A stretch of DNA of 64,000 nucleotides from Holophagae bacterium. GTDB taxonomy: Bacteria; Acidobacteriota; Holophagae; Acanthopleuribacterales; Acanthopleuribacteraceae. Positions 54,720 through 63,600 of this stretch are shown piece by piece. Every line of letters starts with the position of its first letter. Position 1 is the stretch's first letter. Under the pieces are notes generated by a model. The model had not been told where the DNA came from, ran no database searches, and saw only the letters and a list, made by a program, of their open reading frames with translations. The stretch covers positions 434,001 to 498,000 of the forward strand of contig JAUIFE010000001.1 of NCBI GenBank assembly GCA_030429565.1, in the 5' to 3' direction. The position numbers and the translations under genes were made by a program.

Positions 54720-54733
54720 GTTGAACTAAACCG
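54720..54733 (+). repeat. Left terminal inverted repeat of the IS91-like element
   Basis: GTTGAACTAAACCG, matching the reverse complement of 57184-57197 at 13 of 14 positions. A short hairpin ACCGC-TTC-GCGGT overlaps its right side. Confidence 0.65.
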
Positions 54734-54780
54734 CTTCGCGGTAGTTGGCGCCCGCGACCCAATACAGACCACCTTGTAAA

Positions 54781-54810
54781 TCGAGGGTGATGTAACTGCA
54801 TCACCCTCGA
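54781..54810 (+). promoter_or_regulatory. Perfect 12-bp hairpin in the recombinase leader
   Basis: Arms TCGAGGGTGATG and CATCACCCTCGA with a 6-nt loop TAACTG, 9 nt before the Shine-Dalgarno. It could be an operator, an attenuation stem or part of the element's end. There is no T-run after it, so it is not a typical terminator. Confidence 0.6.
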
Positions 54811-54818
54811 CCCAAAAC

Positions 54819-54826
54819 AAGGAGGT
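54819..54826 (+). promoter_or_regulatory. Strong Shine-Dalgarno of the recombinase gene
   Basis: AAGGAGGT, fully complementary to the 16S rRNA tail, 5 nt before the GTG at 54832. It supports GTG as the start. Confidence 0.8.
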
Positions 54827-54831
54827 CACCG

Positions 54832-55710
54832 GTGACTCACCTCAGGACACAATTTACACAGTTTTTGACCATTCGCAACTATGCACCTTCCAGCATCACC
54901 AAATATGTCAACGTCGTTTCCGATCTTGCCTACCATTACCACCGCCGCCCAGACCTGATCACTTACCCCGAGATCCAGCATTATCTCCATTACCTCGTCA
55001 CACGACGTCGCTTCGCCTGGGCTACCGTTCACCTTCACGTCTCTGCTTTACGCTGCTTCTACTACCAGTTTCTCAACATCCCCTATTCCGACTTCGTCAT
55101 TCCAACCCCGAAACAACCCAAACGCTTGCCCCTGATTTGGACGCCTGCCGAGATCCAACACCTGATTCGTGTCGCCGGCAAACACTGCCCGCAAACCCGG
55201 ACCATTTTGATCGTGGCCTACGCCACCGGCCTTCGGCTTAGCGAACTGTGCCGCCTCCATCTCCGCGACCTCGATCCCGGCCACAAAACCATTTGGGTCC
55301 GACAAGGCAAGGGCCGTAAAGACCGTGCCGCCCTTTACACGCCACGACTCCGTGAATCCCTCCAACGCTATATCCGGGCTTATCGCCCTACTTCCTACCT
55401 CTTCTTCCGGCCCAATCAACACGACCTTTCCGTTACTCCTTCCGCCTTCGTTAGACGCTTCATCAAACTCAAACAGCGTGCCGGTCTCCAACGCGAAGGC
55501 GGCATCCATTCCTTCCGCCACAGCTTCGCCACCCATTTGGTCGCACGCGGCACCGACATCCACACGGTTCAAAAACTGCTCGGCCACAAAAACATCAGCA
55601 CCACCCAAGTCTACGTCCACCTCGCCCAAAGTATGATCCTCGCCCGCGCTGATTCCCTCGACCTCCTCGACTTTCGCAGCATTCCCGGTGCTGAAGACGG
55701 CGCGCCGTGA
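54832..55710 (+). CDS. Tyrosine recombinase/integrase of the IS91-like element
   Basis: A 292-aa protein with an N-terminal SAM-like core-binding domain (about 1-95) and a C-terminal catalytic domain. Catalytic residues are all visible: Arg in ATGLRLSEL, Lys in GKGRKDR, HxxR in HSFRHSFATHL, His in LGHKNIS and Tyr in TQVYVHL. It resembles Xer/phage-type integrases. Its stop overlaps the transposase start (GTGA), so the pair is translationally coupled; this arrangement is seen in other IS91-like elements. Translation starts at GTG behind a perfect Shine-Dalgarno. It probably acts on the element's own DNA, for instance resolving a circular or co-integrate intermediate; that role is inference. 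Confidence 0.93.
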   Translation: MTHLRTQFTQFLTIRNYAPSSITKYVNVVSDLAYHYHRRPDLITYPEIQHYLHYLVTRRRFAWATVHLHVSALRCFYYQFLNIPYSDFVIPTPKQPKRLPLIWTPAEIQHLIRVAGKHCPQTRTILIVAYATGLRLSELCRLHLRDLDPGHKTIWVRQGKGRKDRAALYTPRLRESLQRYIRAYRPTSYLFFRPNQHDLSVTPSAFVRRFIKLKQRAGLQREGGIHSFRHSFATHLVARGTDIHTVQKLLGHKNISTTQVYVHLAQSMILARADSLDLLDFRSIPGAEDGAP

Positions 55711-56912
55711 GCCTTGCCGCCTGTACCACGCCGACACACTCGGCCACGCTTCGCCTCGGCGCCATCCTTGCCGCGCTACCAGAATCCTTCACCCACCCGC
55801 TCACTCACCACCAACGCCGTGCCTTTCGGGACCTCGTCCGCTGTCGCACGCCGGCACTAGGCGGTGAACTTTGGGCCTGCGGTCACTGTGGCCGCCAGGT
55901 GCCTGTTTATCATTCCTGCGGCAACCGTCATTGTCCGCGTTGTGGCGCGGCCGCACGCGCCCGATGGGTTGGGCAACGCCTCGACGAGCTGCTACCCGTC
56001 CCCTACTTCCACACCGTGTTCACCCTGCCCAACGTGCTTAACCCACTCATCCAAGCCAATCCTCGTCAGCTCATCGGACTCCTCTTTCGCGCCGTTTCAG
56101 CCACCTTGCGTTCCTTTGCCCGTGATCCCAAACACCTGGGCGCCGAACCCGCTGTTCTGATGGTGCTTCACACCTGGGGCAGCCGTCTCAACCTTCACTA
56201 CCATATCCATTGCGTCGTTACCGGCGGCGGCTTGACCGACAACGGAACCTGGGTACCGGCCAAGTCGACCAAATTCCTGTTCCCGGTCAAAGCCATGTCA
56301 CCGGTCTTTCGCGGTAAGTTCGTTGACGGCTTGCACCGGCTTTTGGCCACGGCGTCCCTCCGTTTCCCGCATCACATCAATCCAAAAAGCTGGGCCGATC
56401 TCAAAGCCAAGCTCTATGCCAAACCATGGGTCGTTTACGCCAAACGGCCGTTTGGCGGCCCGGCTCAAGTCCTTAAGTACCTCGGCCGCTATACCCACCG
56501 TACCGCCATTTCCGACCAACGCATCCTCGCGCATCGTCGCGGCATGGTCACCTTCCGTTACAAAGACTACAAACGCGGCGGCAAACAACGCCGATTGATC
56601 CTTCCCGAAGCGATCTTCGCCAAGCGTTTCTTGCAACACGTCTTGCCACCCGGCGTCAAACGCGTCCGTTACGCCGGCTTGTTGGCGAGTTGCAAGAAAA
56701 GGCGTTGCCTCGCCCTAGCACGCGCCGTCTTGGGCGTGGTAACCATTGACCCACAGGCGGCGTTGCCCAAACGCAAAGACGAAGCACCCGCCGAACGCGA
56801 AGACGCACCGCGAACCTGCCCCTTTTGCCAACAGCCCAAGCTTGTTTTCCAGAAGCCACTTGCTGTCGAAACATCCACGCCGCCGACTCCCCCAACCAGC
56901 GACACATCCTAA
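55707..56912 (+). CDS. IS91-family transposase (HUH/Y2-type, zinc-finger N-terminus)
   Basis: A 401-aa protein starting at GTG inside the recombinase stop. The N-terminal zinc-binding region has CGHCGRQ then CGNRHCPRC. The HUH metal site is NLHYHIHCVV, and the catalytic tyrosine lies in YLGRYTHR. These are the defining features of IS91/ISCR-type rolling-circle transposases, which nick single strands and move without target duplication. Length fits the family. The reading frame is intact, so the element may still be active. It is transcribed against the inferred direction of the CRISPR array. Confidence 0.95.
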   Translation: MSLAACTTPTHSATLRLGAILAALPESFTHPLTHHQRRAFRDLVRCRTPALGGELWACGHCGRQVPVYHSCGNRHCPRCGAAARARWVGQRLDELLPVPYFHTVFTLPNVLNPLIQANPRQLIGLLFRAVSATLRSFARDPKHLGAEPAVLMVLHTWGSRLNLHYHIHCVVTGGGLTDNGTWVPAKSTKFLFPVKAMSPVFRGKFVDGLHRLLATASLRFPHHINPKSWADLKAKLYAKPWVVYAKRPFGGPAQVLKYLGRYTHRTAISDQRILAHRRGMVTFRYKDYKRGGKQRRLILPEAIFAKRFLQHVLPPGVKRVRYAGLLASCKKRRCLALARAVLGVVTIDPQAALPKRKDEAPAEREDAPRTCPFCQQPKLVFQKPLAVETSTPPTPPTSDTS

Positions 56913-57198
56913 AAGCTGCCCTGTTCCGCATGACAGGTTCCATGAACGGGCTTGGATCAGCGAGTCCAAGCCGGCCTATGCCTAGAGCACGGTTCGCCCA
57001 TCGGCAAAACCGCTGACGCAACCCAAAACGGCACATTCAGAACCCAAAACACCGCCGATCGGCGTGTGCTTGAACCATTCCAAGCAGCCTAATGCGCCGA
57101 CCGGTGCTAAAGAAAAGGAGACCGACGCATTAAATCCCCATAAGGCGAGGGCTTATCGGTTCACGAGCAGCCGCGCCGCTCACCGGTTCAGTTCAACA
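56913..57198. other. Non-coding right part of the IS91-like element
   Basis: About 285 nt without a convincing gene. It holds a 12-nt perfect palindrome CGCCGATCGGCG (57053-57064), a Shine-Dalgarno-like AAAAGGAG (57112-57119) with no ATG behind it, and the right inverted repeat (57184-57197). Confidence 0.6.
57184..57197 (-). repeat. Right inverted repeat of the IS91-like element
   Basis: CGGTTCAGTTCAAC, the reverse complement of the left end with one mismatch. Confidence 0.65.
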
Positions 57199-57263
57199 CG
57201 TTTTATCGTTAAGCGATGAAGCTGAAAAATCGGCCAAGCTTTGTCCCGCTTCACGATAAAACG
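57199..57263. repeat. Long-arm hairpin at the right end of the element
   Basis: 17-nt arms CGTTTTATCGTTAAGCG (57199-57215) and CGCTTCACGATAAAACG (57247-57263) pair at 16 of 17 positions around a 31-nt loop, ending 6 nt before a CRISPR repeat. It may be the rolling-circle origin end (oriIS-like). Confidence 0.6.
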
Positions 57264-57269
57264 CTCTTC

Positions 57270-58216
57270 GTTTCTACTCGCGCAACGACTCGAAGGCCGT
57301 TGCGACGAGCTGACCCGGCTTGAAGCGGTAATCCCGCTGTTTCTACTCGCGCAACGACTCGAAGGCCGTTGCGACCGCCGCGGCAAAGGACGCGGCCGGA
57401 ACCCATGGTGTTTCTACTCGCGCAACGACTCGAAGGCCGTTGCGACAGGGTTCCCCAGCCTCAAAGCTTCCATGTTGGGTTTCTACTCGCGCAACGACTC
57501 GAAGGCCGTTGCGACCACATACCGCTTGCTTCGGAGTTGATGCTGAAACGTTTCTACTCGCGCAACGACTCGAAGGCCGTTGCGACTTTTTTAGCGTTGC
57601 TGTATCAGTGGTCCAATAAGTTTCTACTCGCGCAACGACTCGAAGGCCGTTGCGACCCTAGCGGTATCTCTAATCTGGGTACCCACGGAGGTTTCTACTC
57701 GCGCAACGACTCGAAGGCCGTTGCGACGGGGCGAGGCGTCCGCTCTGTGATGCGCACCGAGTTTCTACTCGCGCAACGACTCGAAGGCCGTTGCGACTCG
57801 CATTGCCGCCTGTCGGCAATGCCCGTCACATGTTTCTACTCGCGCAACGACTCGAAGGCCGTTGCGACTTGGCCTGATGTTCCGCCGGGAACTATTATCG
57901 AGGTTTCTACTCGCGCAACGACTCGAAGGCCGTTGCGACTTCTCTCCGCAGTTATCAGTCTCCCTCACTTGTTTCTACTCGCGCAACGACTCGAAGGCCG
58001 TTGCGACTAAAAAAGAGGAGTCAGATATGAACTACGAATTGTTTCTACTCGCGCAACGACTCGAAGGCCGTTGCGACACCCCTAAAACGTTCATTCAACC
58101 GATAAACGGTGTTTCTACTCGCGCAACGACTCGAAGGCCGTTGCGACGTATCCCACTCAACAGCAAACAATCTATTCGCGTTTCTACTCGCGCAACGACT
58201 CGAAGGCCGTTGCGAC
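57270..58216 (-). CRISPR. CRISPR array, leader-proximal segment: 14 repeats, 13 spacers
   Basis: The same 37-nt repeat as in the left segment, without the point changes seen at the far-left end, with 31-34 nt spacers. Repeat starts: 57270, 57339, 57410, 57479, 57550, 57620, 57691, 57761, 57832, 57903, 57971, 58041, 58111 and 58180. The uniform repeats and the AT-rich flank on the right mark this as the young, leader-side part of what was one array of 56 repeats. Confidence 0.97.
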
Positions 58217-58350
58217 TCTTAAGGTTTTAACATACTTATAACCAGCATGTTAAGTAGTCAAAAATGCAGATGTCGAATGTCAACCCATTTTTTACATTTT
58301 ATTTTTTCACTGTTTTTTGTCAAACCAATTTAAACCAATCACTTACGCAA
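58217..58350 (-). promoter_or_regulatory. AT-rich CRISPR leader with probable promoter
   Basis: The block next to the youngest repeat is strikingly AT-rich (runs of T, TTTTACATTTTATTTTTT) in a GC-rich region, as leaders are. On the minus strand a -35-like TTGACT (58261-58256) and a -10-like TATAAG (58240-58235) are 15 nt apart, which would start transcription about 10 nt before the first repeat. A second TTGACA is at 58283-58278. Promoter positions are tentative; leader identity is firmer. Confidence 0.7.
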
Positions 58351-58394
58351 TCCGCCGATGTCCCGGGTTTTTATGTTCACTAGACATCGGCGGA
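58351..58394. repeat. 12-bp inverted repeat between leader and oxygenase gene
   Basis: TCCGCCGATGTC (58351-58362) and GACATCGGCGGA (58383-58394) pair perfectly around 20 nt. It lies about 70 nt past the oxygenase-like gene's stop. There is no T-run on either strand, so a terminator role is uncertain. 58395-58464 shows nothing else. Confidence 0.55.
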
Positions 58395-58464
58395 CAACGC
58401 CACTGCGTTGCCTGAGCACTGAACCTGGCATGCTGACGCCCACCGTTGCCGGTGCGGTATCCAC

Positions 58465-60456
58465 TTACGCCTTGGTCACCGGCGCCATCAGATCGCTTTC
58501 ACTTAACGTCGTGGCCAACGGCGGATAGGTGAAATTGGTTTCCTTGTTTTCGCGGCTACGTAGCTTATAAAACGCGCGTTGTGTCGCTTCGTCCGCCATC
58601 GTCAGCGGGGTGCCGTCCGCAAAAAACGCACCCTCCCCGCCGTAACGGATGAAGGTGTTCGTGGTCCGAAAGGTGAACCCCAGCCACGGGTTTTCCGACT
58701 GACGCAACCCGTCCACCAACACGATTTTGTGTTTAAAGCGACGGTTGACGGCCGTTGAAAACACCACCACGCCGTTGTGAACCAATGGGATTTCAAAGGT
58801 TTCGCCACCGCTCCCCTTCTCCGCTACTACCAACTTGCGCGATGGCTTCAGCGACGGCGATTGGTAACAGGAATACAACGCGATATACGAATCAGCCGCC
58901 AAATCTTGGGCTTGATCGGAATGGAAACCCATACGCGCGTAGGTGTCGTGGTAGCGCTCGACCAGCGCATTGTTGAAAGCCGTCGGCAGCGACGCGGCAT
59001 GGCGAATCAACTCAGCCAAGGCCACGTGTTCGGCGCGGAACACCTGCGCCGGCTGTTGGTATTTGCTGGTCGTGCGTACCAACGGCGTCCCGCGCCGCGC
59101 ATCATTGCGAACCAACACCATTCCTTCACGACCCTTGCCCACCGTCTCGAAATCAACCGAAGCCGCCAGGGTTTCAAACAGATCGTCGCGGTCGGGCAAT
59201 GGGTAACAAGGGAACTCATCGGCCAAACGATACGCGGGCGCGCGGTAATCGCCTTCGTTCATGCTGAAGTTAAAGTCCCGACCGTAAAGGATGGGGTCGG
59301 TTGATTTGTTTTCGGCCGCGTAACGTTTCCTCAACTCAGCCATGCCCTCGGTGGTTCGCGGTTCCAACGGCACGCGCGCGCCCTCGTATTTAAGCAAGGT
59401 CTGTCCGTCTTGGTGGACCGCCTCGGTTGCGGCGCAACGCACCACATAACCCAAACGCGTCGGTAAACGTTCCGCATCAAGCGTCGACGGTTTGATTTCA
59501 TGGGTGTACCAACGGTTGGTCGACAGCGGCATCAAAAACACCGAACCCGGATACAGTTTCACCGTGAATTGGGCCGGGTAACGATCGCCAAAACTTTCTC
59601 GCGCGGCGGGTTTTAAACGAAACACCAAGTCGGTCAGGCCGCTGGTGTTTTTGTAACCCCAATCGAAAGGATCCTTGGCCAAGGGTTGCAAGCGCTCCAA
59701 TTGGTCGTAAAAGGTGCAAAACGCCATAATGCCGTTGGCGGGCATATCCTTGGTTTTATCGGCATGCGCACGAATTTTGGCTTTGGTTTGCTTCGTCTCG
59801 TCAGTCGCCGGCGTGTTGCGGTAAACCTGTGCCAAGACGTGGTTTAACGGGGCATGGTTATCGAAAAGAAAGGCGGCCTCGCCATTGACCGCGTTAACGA
59901 TGTGGCGGTCATTGGCGCGAAAGTTCTCGGTCGGACCGGACAGGTTGGTGGAACAACGCAGCAAGTTGAAGTGCAAACCGGCCGCGTCACGCGTGACCGG
60001 GGTCAGGTAAATACCGGTGCGATGGGCTGTCGCCGGTTTGGTTGATTCGGTTAGTGCTTGAAACGCGTGTTCCTGGGTAATACGCTGAAAATAATCCTGT
60101 TCGGGATCGAAATAACGGCAATACAAAACGCCGAGCCCGTGAATCCGGCGTGGAACGCAACCCACGGCGATGATCGGCCAAGGCGGGTCGGCTTCGGTAA
60201 AACCAAAAGAATGTTCGCGGACCACCAACACCCGGGCACAGGTGGTCAGGTCGAGGTTGGCCGCCATGCTGATGTCGCCACACAGGTACACCGTTTTATG
60301 GGAAAGATCGGGCAGGACCTGCCCGCCAGGTTCTTTAACCTGAATGCGGGTCCCACAAAAGTCCTCGGGTAATCGCGTCGCTGCAGACTGGCCCAAAACA
60401 AGGAACACCATTTTTTCAACCGTCAGCACGGCATCATCCGATATAAAGTTCATCAC
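58465..60456 (-). CDS. Large protein with C-terminal AlkB-like 2-oxoglutarate/Fe(II) oxygenase fold
   Basis: A 663-aa soluble protein without signal peptide or membrane segment. The C-terminal third has MGFHSDQAQDL (HxD-like), then NRRFKHKIVL (candidate distal His) and GFTFRTTNTF (candidate Arg), the order expected for AlkB-type dioxygenases. The middle part repeats a similar end pattern: PGSVFLMPLSTNRWYTHEI then TRLGYVVR, suggesting a second, possibly degenerate fold copy. The N-terminal 200 residues are unrecognised. The start is GTG at 60456 or ATG at 60453; no clear Shine-Dalgarno. Oxygenases of this fold can hydroxylate small molecules, nucleic acids or proteins, so a tailoring role in the nearby pathway is possible but unproven. 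Confidence 0.6.
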   Translation of the reverse strand: MMNFISDDAVLTVEKMVFLVLGQSAATRLPEDFCGTRIQVKEPGGQVLPDLSHKTVYLCGDISMAANLDLTTCARVLVVREHSFGFTEADPPWPIIAVGCVPRRIHGLGVLYCRYFDPEQDYFQRITQEHAFQALTESTKPATAHRTGIYLTPVTRDAAGLHFNLLRCSTNLSGPTENFRANDRHIVNAVNGEAAFLFDNHAPLNHVLAQVYRNTPATDETKQTKAKIRAHADKTKDMPANGIMAFCTFYDQLERLQPLAKDPFDWGYKNTSGLTDLVFRLKPAARESFGDRYPAQFTVKLYPGSVFLMPLSTNRWYTHEIKPSTLDAERLPTRLGYVVRCAATEAVHQDGQTLLKYEGARVPLEPRTTEGMAELRKRYAAENKSTDPILYGRDFNFSMNEGDYRAPAYRLADEFPCYPLPDRDDLFETLAASVDFETVGKGREGMVLVRNDARRGTPLVRTTSKYQQPAQVFRAEHVALAELIRHAASLPTAFNNALVERYHDTYARMGFHSDQAQDLAADSYIALYSCYQSPSLKPSRKLVVAEKGSGGETFEIPLVHNGVVVFSTAVNRRFKHKIVLVDGLRQSENPWLGFTFRTTNTFIRYGGEGAFFADGTPLTMADEATQRAFYKLRSRENKETNFTYPPLATTLSESDLMAPVTKA

Positions 60457-60594
60457 ACACTCACAACATCAAATTTCAGCCACAACCCGAAACAAATTAA
60501 CAGGGCGGGTTCGGGAACGAAAACCGTCGCAATGCCGCGCCCCCCAGGGCGTTCTCCTAGTATAAGGTAGAACGGGCGCAGGCGCAGCGGCCAC

Positions 60595-60641
60595 ACCAAA
60601 AGGAAAAGGCGCGACCGGGAAACACATCCCAACCGCGCCTT
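60595..60641 (-). terminator. Intrinsic terminator of the AOS-type synthase gene
   Basis: On the minus strand AAGGCGCG (60641-60634) pairs with CGCGCCTT (60613-60606), with further imperfect pairing inside, followed by the T-rich TTTTCCTTTT. It lies 24 nt after the stop at 60665. The remaining gap to 60456 has no gene. Confidence 0.75.
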
Positions 60642-60664
60642 GGCTCAGTTGATCACGGCCTACC

Positions 60665-63600
60665 CTATACGCGCGAAAAAACCTCGGAACCGGCAGCCGC
60701 GCGCCAATCCACCAAACGGCCGATCAGCCAGATAAAGGGTTCAACCTGACCCTGAAGCACGCAGGTACCCGCCGCAATACTGCGCAGCAGCGCTTGCACG
60801 TCACTTTGGTTCAATGCGCTCAGAACCGTTGCATCCGATAGACGCAAGCTACAGTGCGGTAACGCCTTATCGTAGTCGTCACCCAAACTCACGTTGTGGT
60901 TTTGGATCTGTAACGTCAAAGCTTCCTGGGTTTCGCCCAGTTGAACCGTAACGGCGAGGTCCGGCAGCGGCTTTTGTTCGGCCGCGATCGCGTCACGCAG
61001 GAACGCCGCCAAACGCGCAGCCCACGTCTCCAGTTCACCCAGGCTGGGCGCCGTTTGTTCGGGCGCGATCGTCGCCCGGCCCGCGTCGATCTCGCGTTCG
61101 GCGTCGATCAGCGCCGCCAGCGTTTTGTCGACATCGGCGCGCGTGTGCGACGCGGAGCAAATCAAGCGCAGGCGCCCACGGCCTGGCTCCACAATGGGAT
61201 ACGTCACCGCCGAAACCTGCACGCCGCGTTGGAACATGCCCTGCACCAAAGCGTACAGCTTGTCTTTGTCGGCAAAGTGCGGCGTCACAATCGGGCCGTC
61301 GCCGGTGCCCAAATCGTAGCCGGCTTTGGTAAAGGCCTCGCGCATGTAACGGGTCGTGTCCCACAGGCGCGCGCGCAACCCCTCGTCGCTGCTGAGCCGA
61401 CGCAACGCGGTCAGCGCCGCCGCCATATCGGCCGGACTCACTGACGCCTGGAATATGTAGGCACGCGCCGAAGACTTCAACAGGTCGACGTATTCGCGTC
61501 GCGCCGCAATCACGCCGCCCAGACTGCCCAAGGCTTTGCTGAGCGTGGTCATAATGAAGTCGACCTCGTCGGTAACACCGGTTGCCGCACAAATCCCAGC
61601 GCCGCGCGGTCCATAAAAACCAAATGAGTGCGCCTCATCGACCAATACCAAGGCGCCGTGTTCTTTGGCGGTACGCACCAGCTTTGCCACCGGCGCCGCG
61701 CCTTCACCCATGCTGTACACGCCTTCAATCGCCACCAGAACGGTGCGGTAGGGCGAGGTTTCGGAGGCCAGCACCGCCGCCAGATCGTCGGCGTTGTTGT
61801 GTTGGAAGGTGCGGATGGTAGCGCCGCACAAACGCGCACCGTCCACAATCGAAGCGTGACATAACTGGTCGAGCACCACCACATCACCGGGACCCAACAG
61901 GCCCGCAATCACACCCACGTTGGCGGTGTAACCGGTGGGGAACAAACAGGCTGCCGCTTTGCCGGTCAAGGCGGCAAACTCGTCTTCAAAGGCCAAATGC
62001 AGGTCGGTCATACCCGACGCCGCCGCCGAGGTGCCCATTCCGGTACCAAAGTTTTCGACCGCCTCGCGCGCCGCCGCAATCACGGCCGGATCGCGGTTCA
62101 ACCCCAAGTAGAGGTTGGTTGTCCAAATCACCGCTTCTTGTTCTTCGTCGGTATAAGCGTCACCAACCAAACCACGACTGGCGCTGCCGGTGCGAATCAC
62201 CTTGCTGTAGGGGTTGCGGCGGTCGTCGTTTACCAAACGCATCACTTCTTGAACCAGCTTGCCTTTATCGGTCGCCGACCAAGCGTTGGCTTTGGCGGCC
62301 TGGAAGGTGGGGTGACTCGATTGGATATGCGCTTGGAACAAACCCAGCGAATCAACCTTCGCGGCGGCCGGTTTTTCAGCCGGCGTCGGCGCTTGGTTCA
62401 CGGATTCCGACAACAACGCATCGGCCAAAGCCGACGGCGTGGCGTGTAAAAACAGCGCCTGCACCGTTAAGTCGCGTCCCAACGCCTTGCTCAAGCGCCG
62501 GCTCAGTTCCGGTTTGGTCAAGGAGTCGAGCCCAAATCGGTCGAACGCATGGTGCGGCGCCAGTTGCTCGGGATCGGCCACGTGCAACAGGGCCGCCGCT
62601 TCGCGCTGGATGGTCGCCACCATGGCGGCGTGCTGTTGCGGCAAGGAAGCGGGAACGGCGCAGTGCGGCCCCTCCCCGGCTGTTGATTGGGACAAAGCCG
62701 CGTCACGCACCGCCGCCAGGTCCGGCAACCGTTCGCGATCGAGCTTGTCGTTGGGCAACAGCGGCAAGGCGTCGAGCGCCATTACCCATTGCGGCACCAT
62801 GTATTCCGGGAGACGTGAGGCCAGGAAGCTTTTCACCGCCGCTTCGGTGACCGCCGGATCTCGGCTAACCACATACATAACCAAAACCTTGGCACCAGTT
62901 GGACCCTCGTGCGCGGCGGCAGCGGCCGCATCGACGCCGTCCATCGCCTCCAGTACCGATTCAATCTCACCCAACTCGATACGGTAGCCACGCACCTTAA
63001 CTTGCTGATCGACGCGACCGAGAAATTCAATCTCACCATTGTCACACCACTGCACCAAATCACCGCTGCGGTAAAGGCGTGATTCGGGGACGGCCGCACT
63101 GGGCGTGACCGTCACAAAACGCGCTTCGGTCAGCGCCGGCTCGTGCAAGTAGCCGCGCGCCAGCTTCGCGCCGGCCAAAAACAATTCACCGGGAACGCCG
63201 GGCGGCAAGGGTTGCAGCCTTTCGTCGAGAATGTAAGCGCGACCACCGGCAACCGAGCCGCCAATGGTGACGCGCGCGACGCCTGGCTGCAACGCACAAA
63301 TCGTGGAAAAAACCGTATCTTCGGTTGGGCCGTAGGCGTTGATAACCCGTGGCGCGGTAGGCAACGCATGGATCTGACGCACCAGCGAAAGTTTCAGCGC
63401 TTCGCCGCCAAACACAACACAGCGAATGCTTGCGGGCAAGGGTGCGCCGGCCAAAAGCGCTTGCATTGCCGACGGCACCATCACGCAGGTCCGTACCTTG
63501 TCCACCATCGGCAATTTCGGCAAAGCCAGCCCATTCTCACCCAAAACAACCGTGCCGCCGAGGGATAAGGTTCCCAACGTCTCCATCACGGAGGTGTCAA

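Larger units (their letters stand above)
54720..57269 (+). mobile_element. IS91-like element with tyrosine recombinase, inserted in the CRISPR array
   Basis: Between the two array segments lie a tyrosine recombinase gene and an IS91-type HUH transposase gene, overlapping by 4 nt. The left end has GTTGAACTAAACCG (54720-54733). Its inverted near-copy (13 of 14) is at 57184-57197. A near-perfect hairpin follows (57199-57263), ending 6 nt before an intact repeat. There is no target duplication, as expected for IS91-type rolling-circle transposition. IS91 itself inserts beside GTTC or CTTG; here the right end abuts the GTTTC that starts the repeat. The right edge could instead be 57197. Confidence 0.82.

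Noticed and set aside
52629-54724. Many overlapping short open frames with repeats such as STRATTRRPLR, YSRNDSKAVAT and LLAQRLEGRCD
   Set aside because: They are the CRISPR repeat translated in three frames, joined through spacers. Not a repeat protein.
56913-57269. A second leader at the left edge of the right segment
   Set aside because: The sequence is element-end DNA with inverted repeats, it is not AT-rich, and it lies on the trailer side of the inferred direction.
51786-58216. Two independent CRISPR arrays
   Set aside because: The repeats are identical, one side ends in a complete spacer and the other begins with a complete repeat, and only the right segment has a leader. One interrupted array is simpler.
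57369-58230. Open frames of 213 and 122 codons over the right array segment
   Set aside because: The same artefact of the CRISPR repeat lacking stops.
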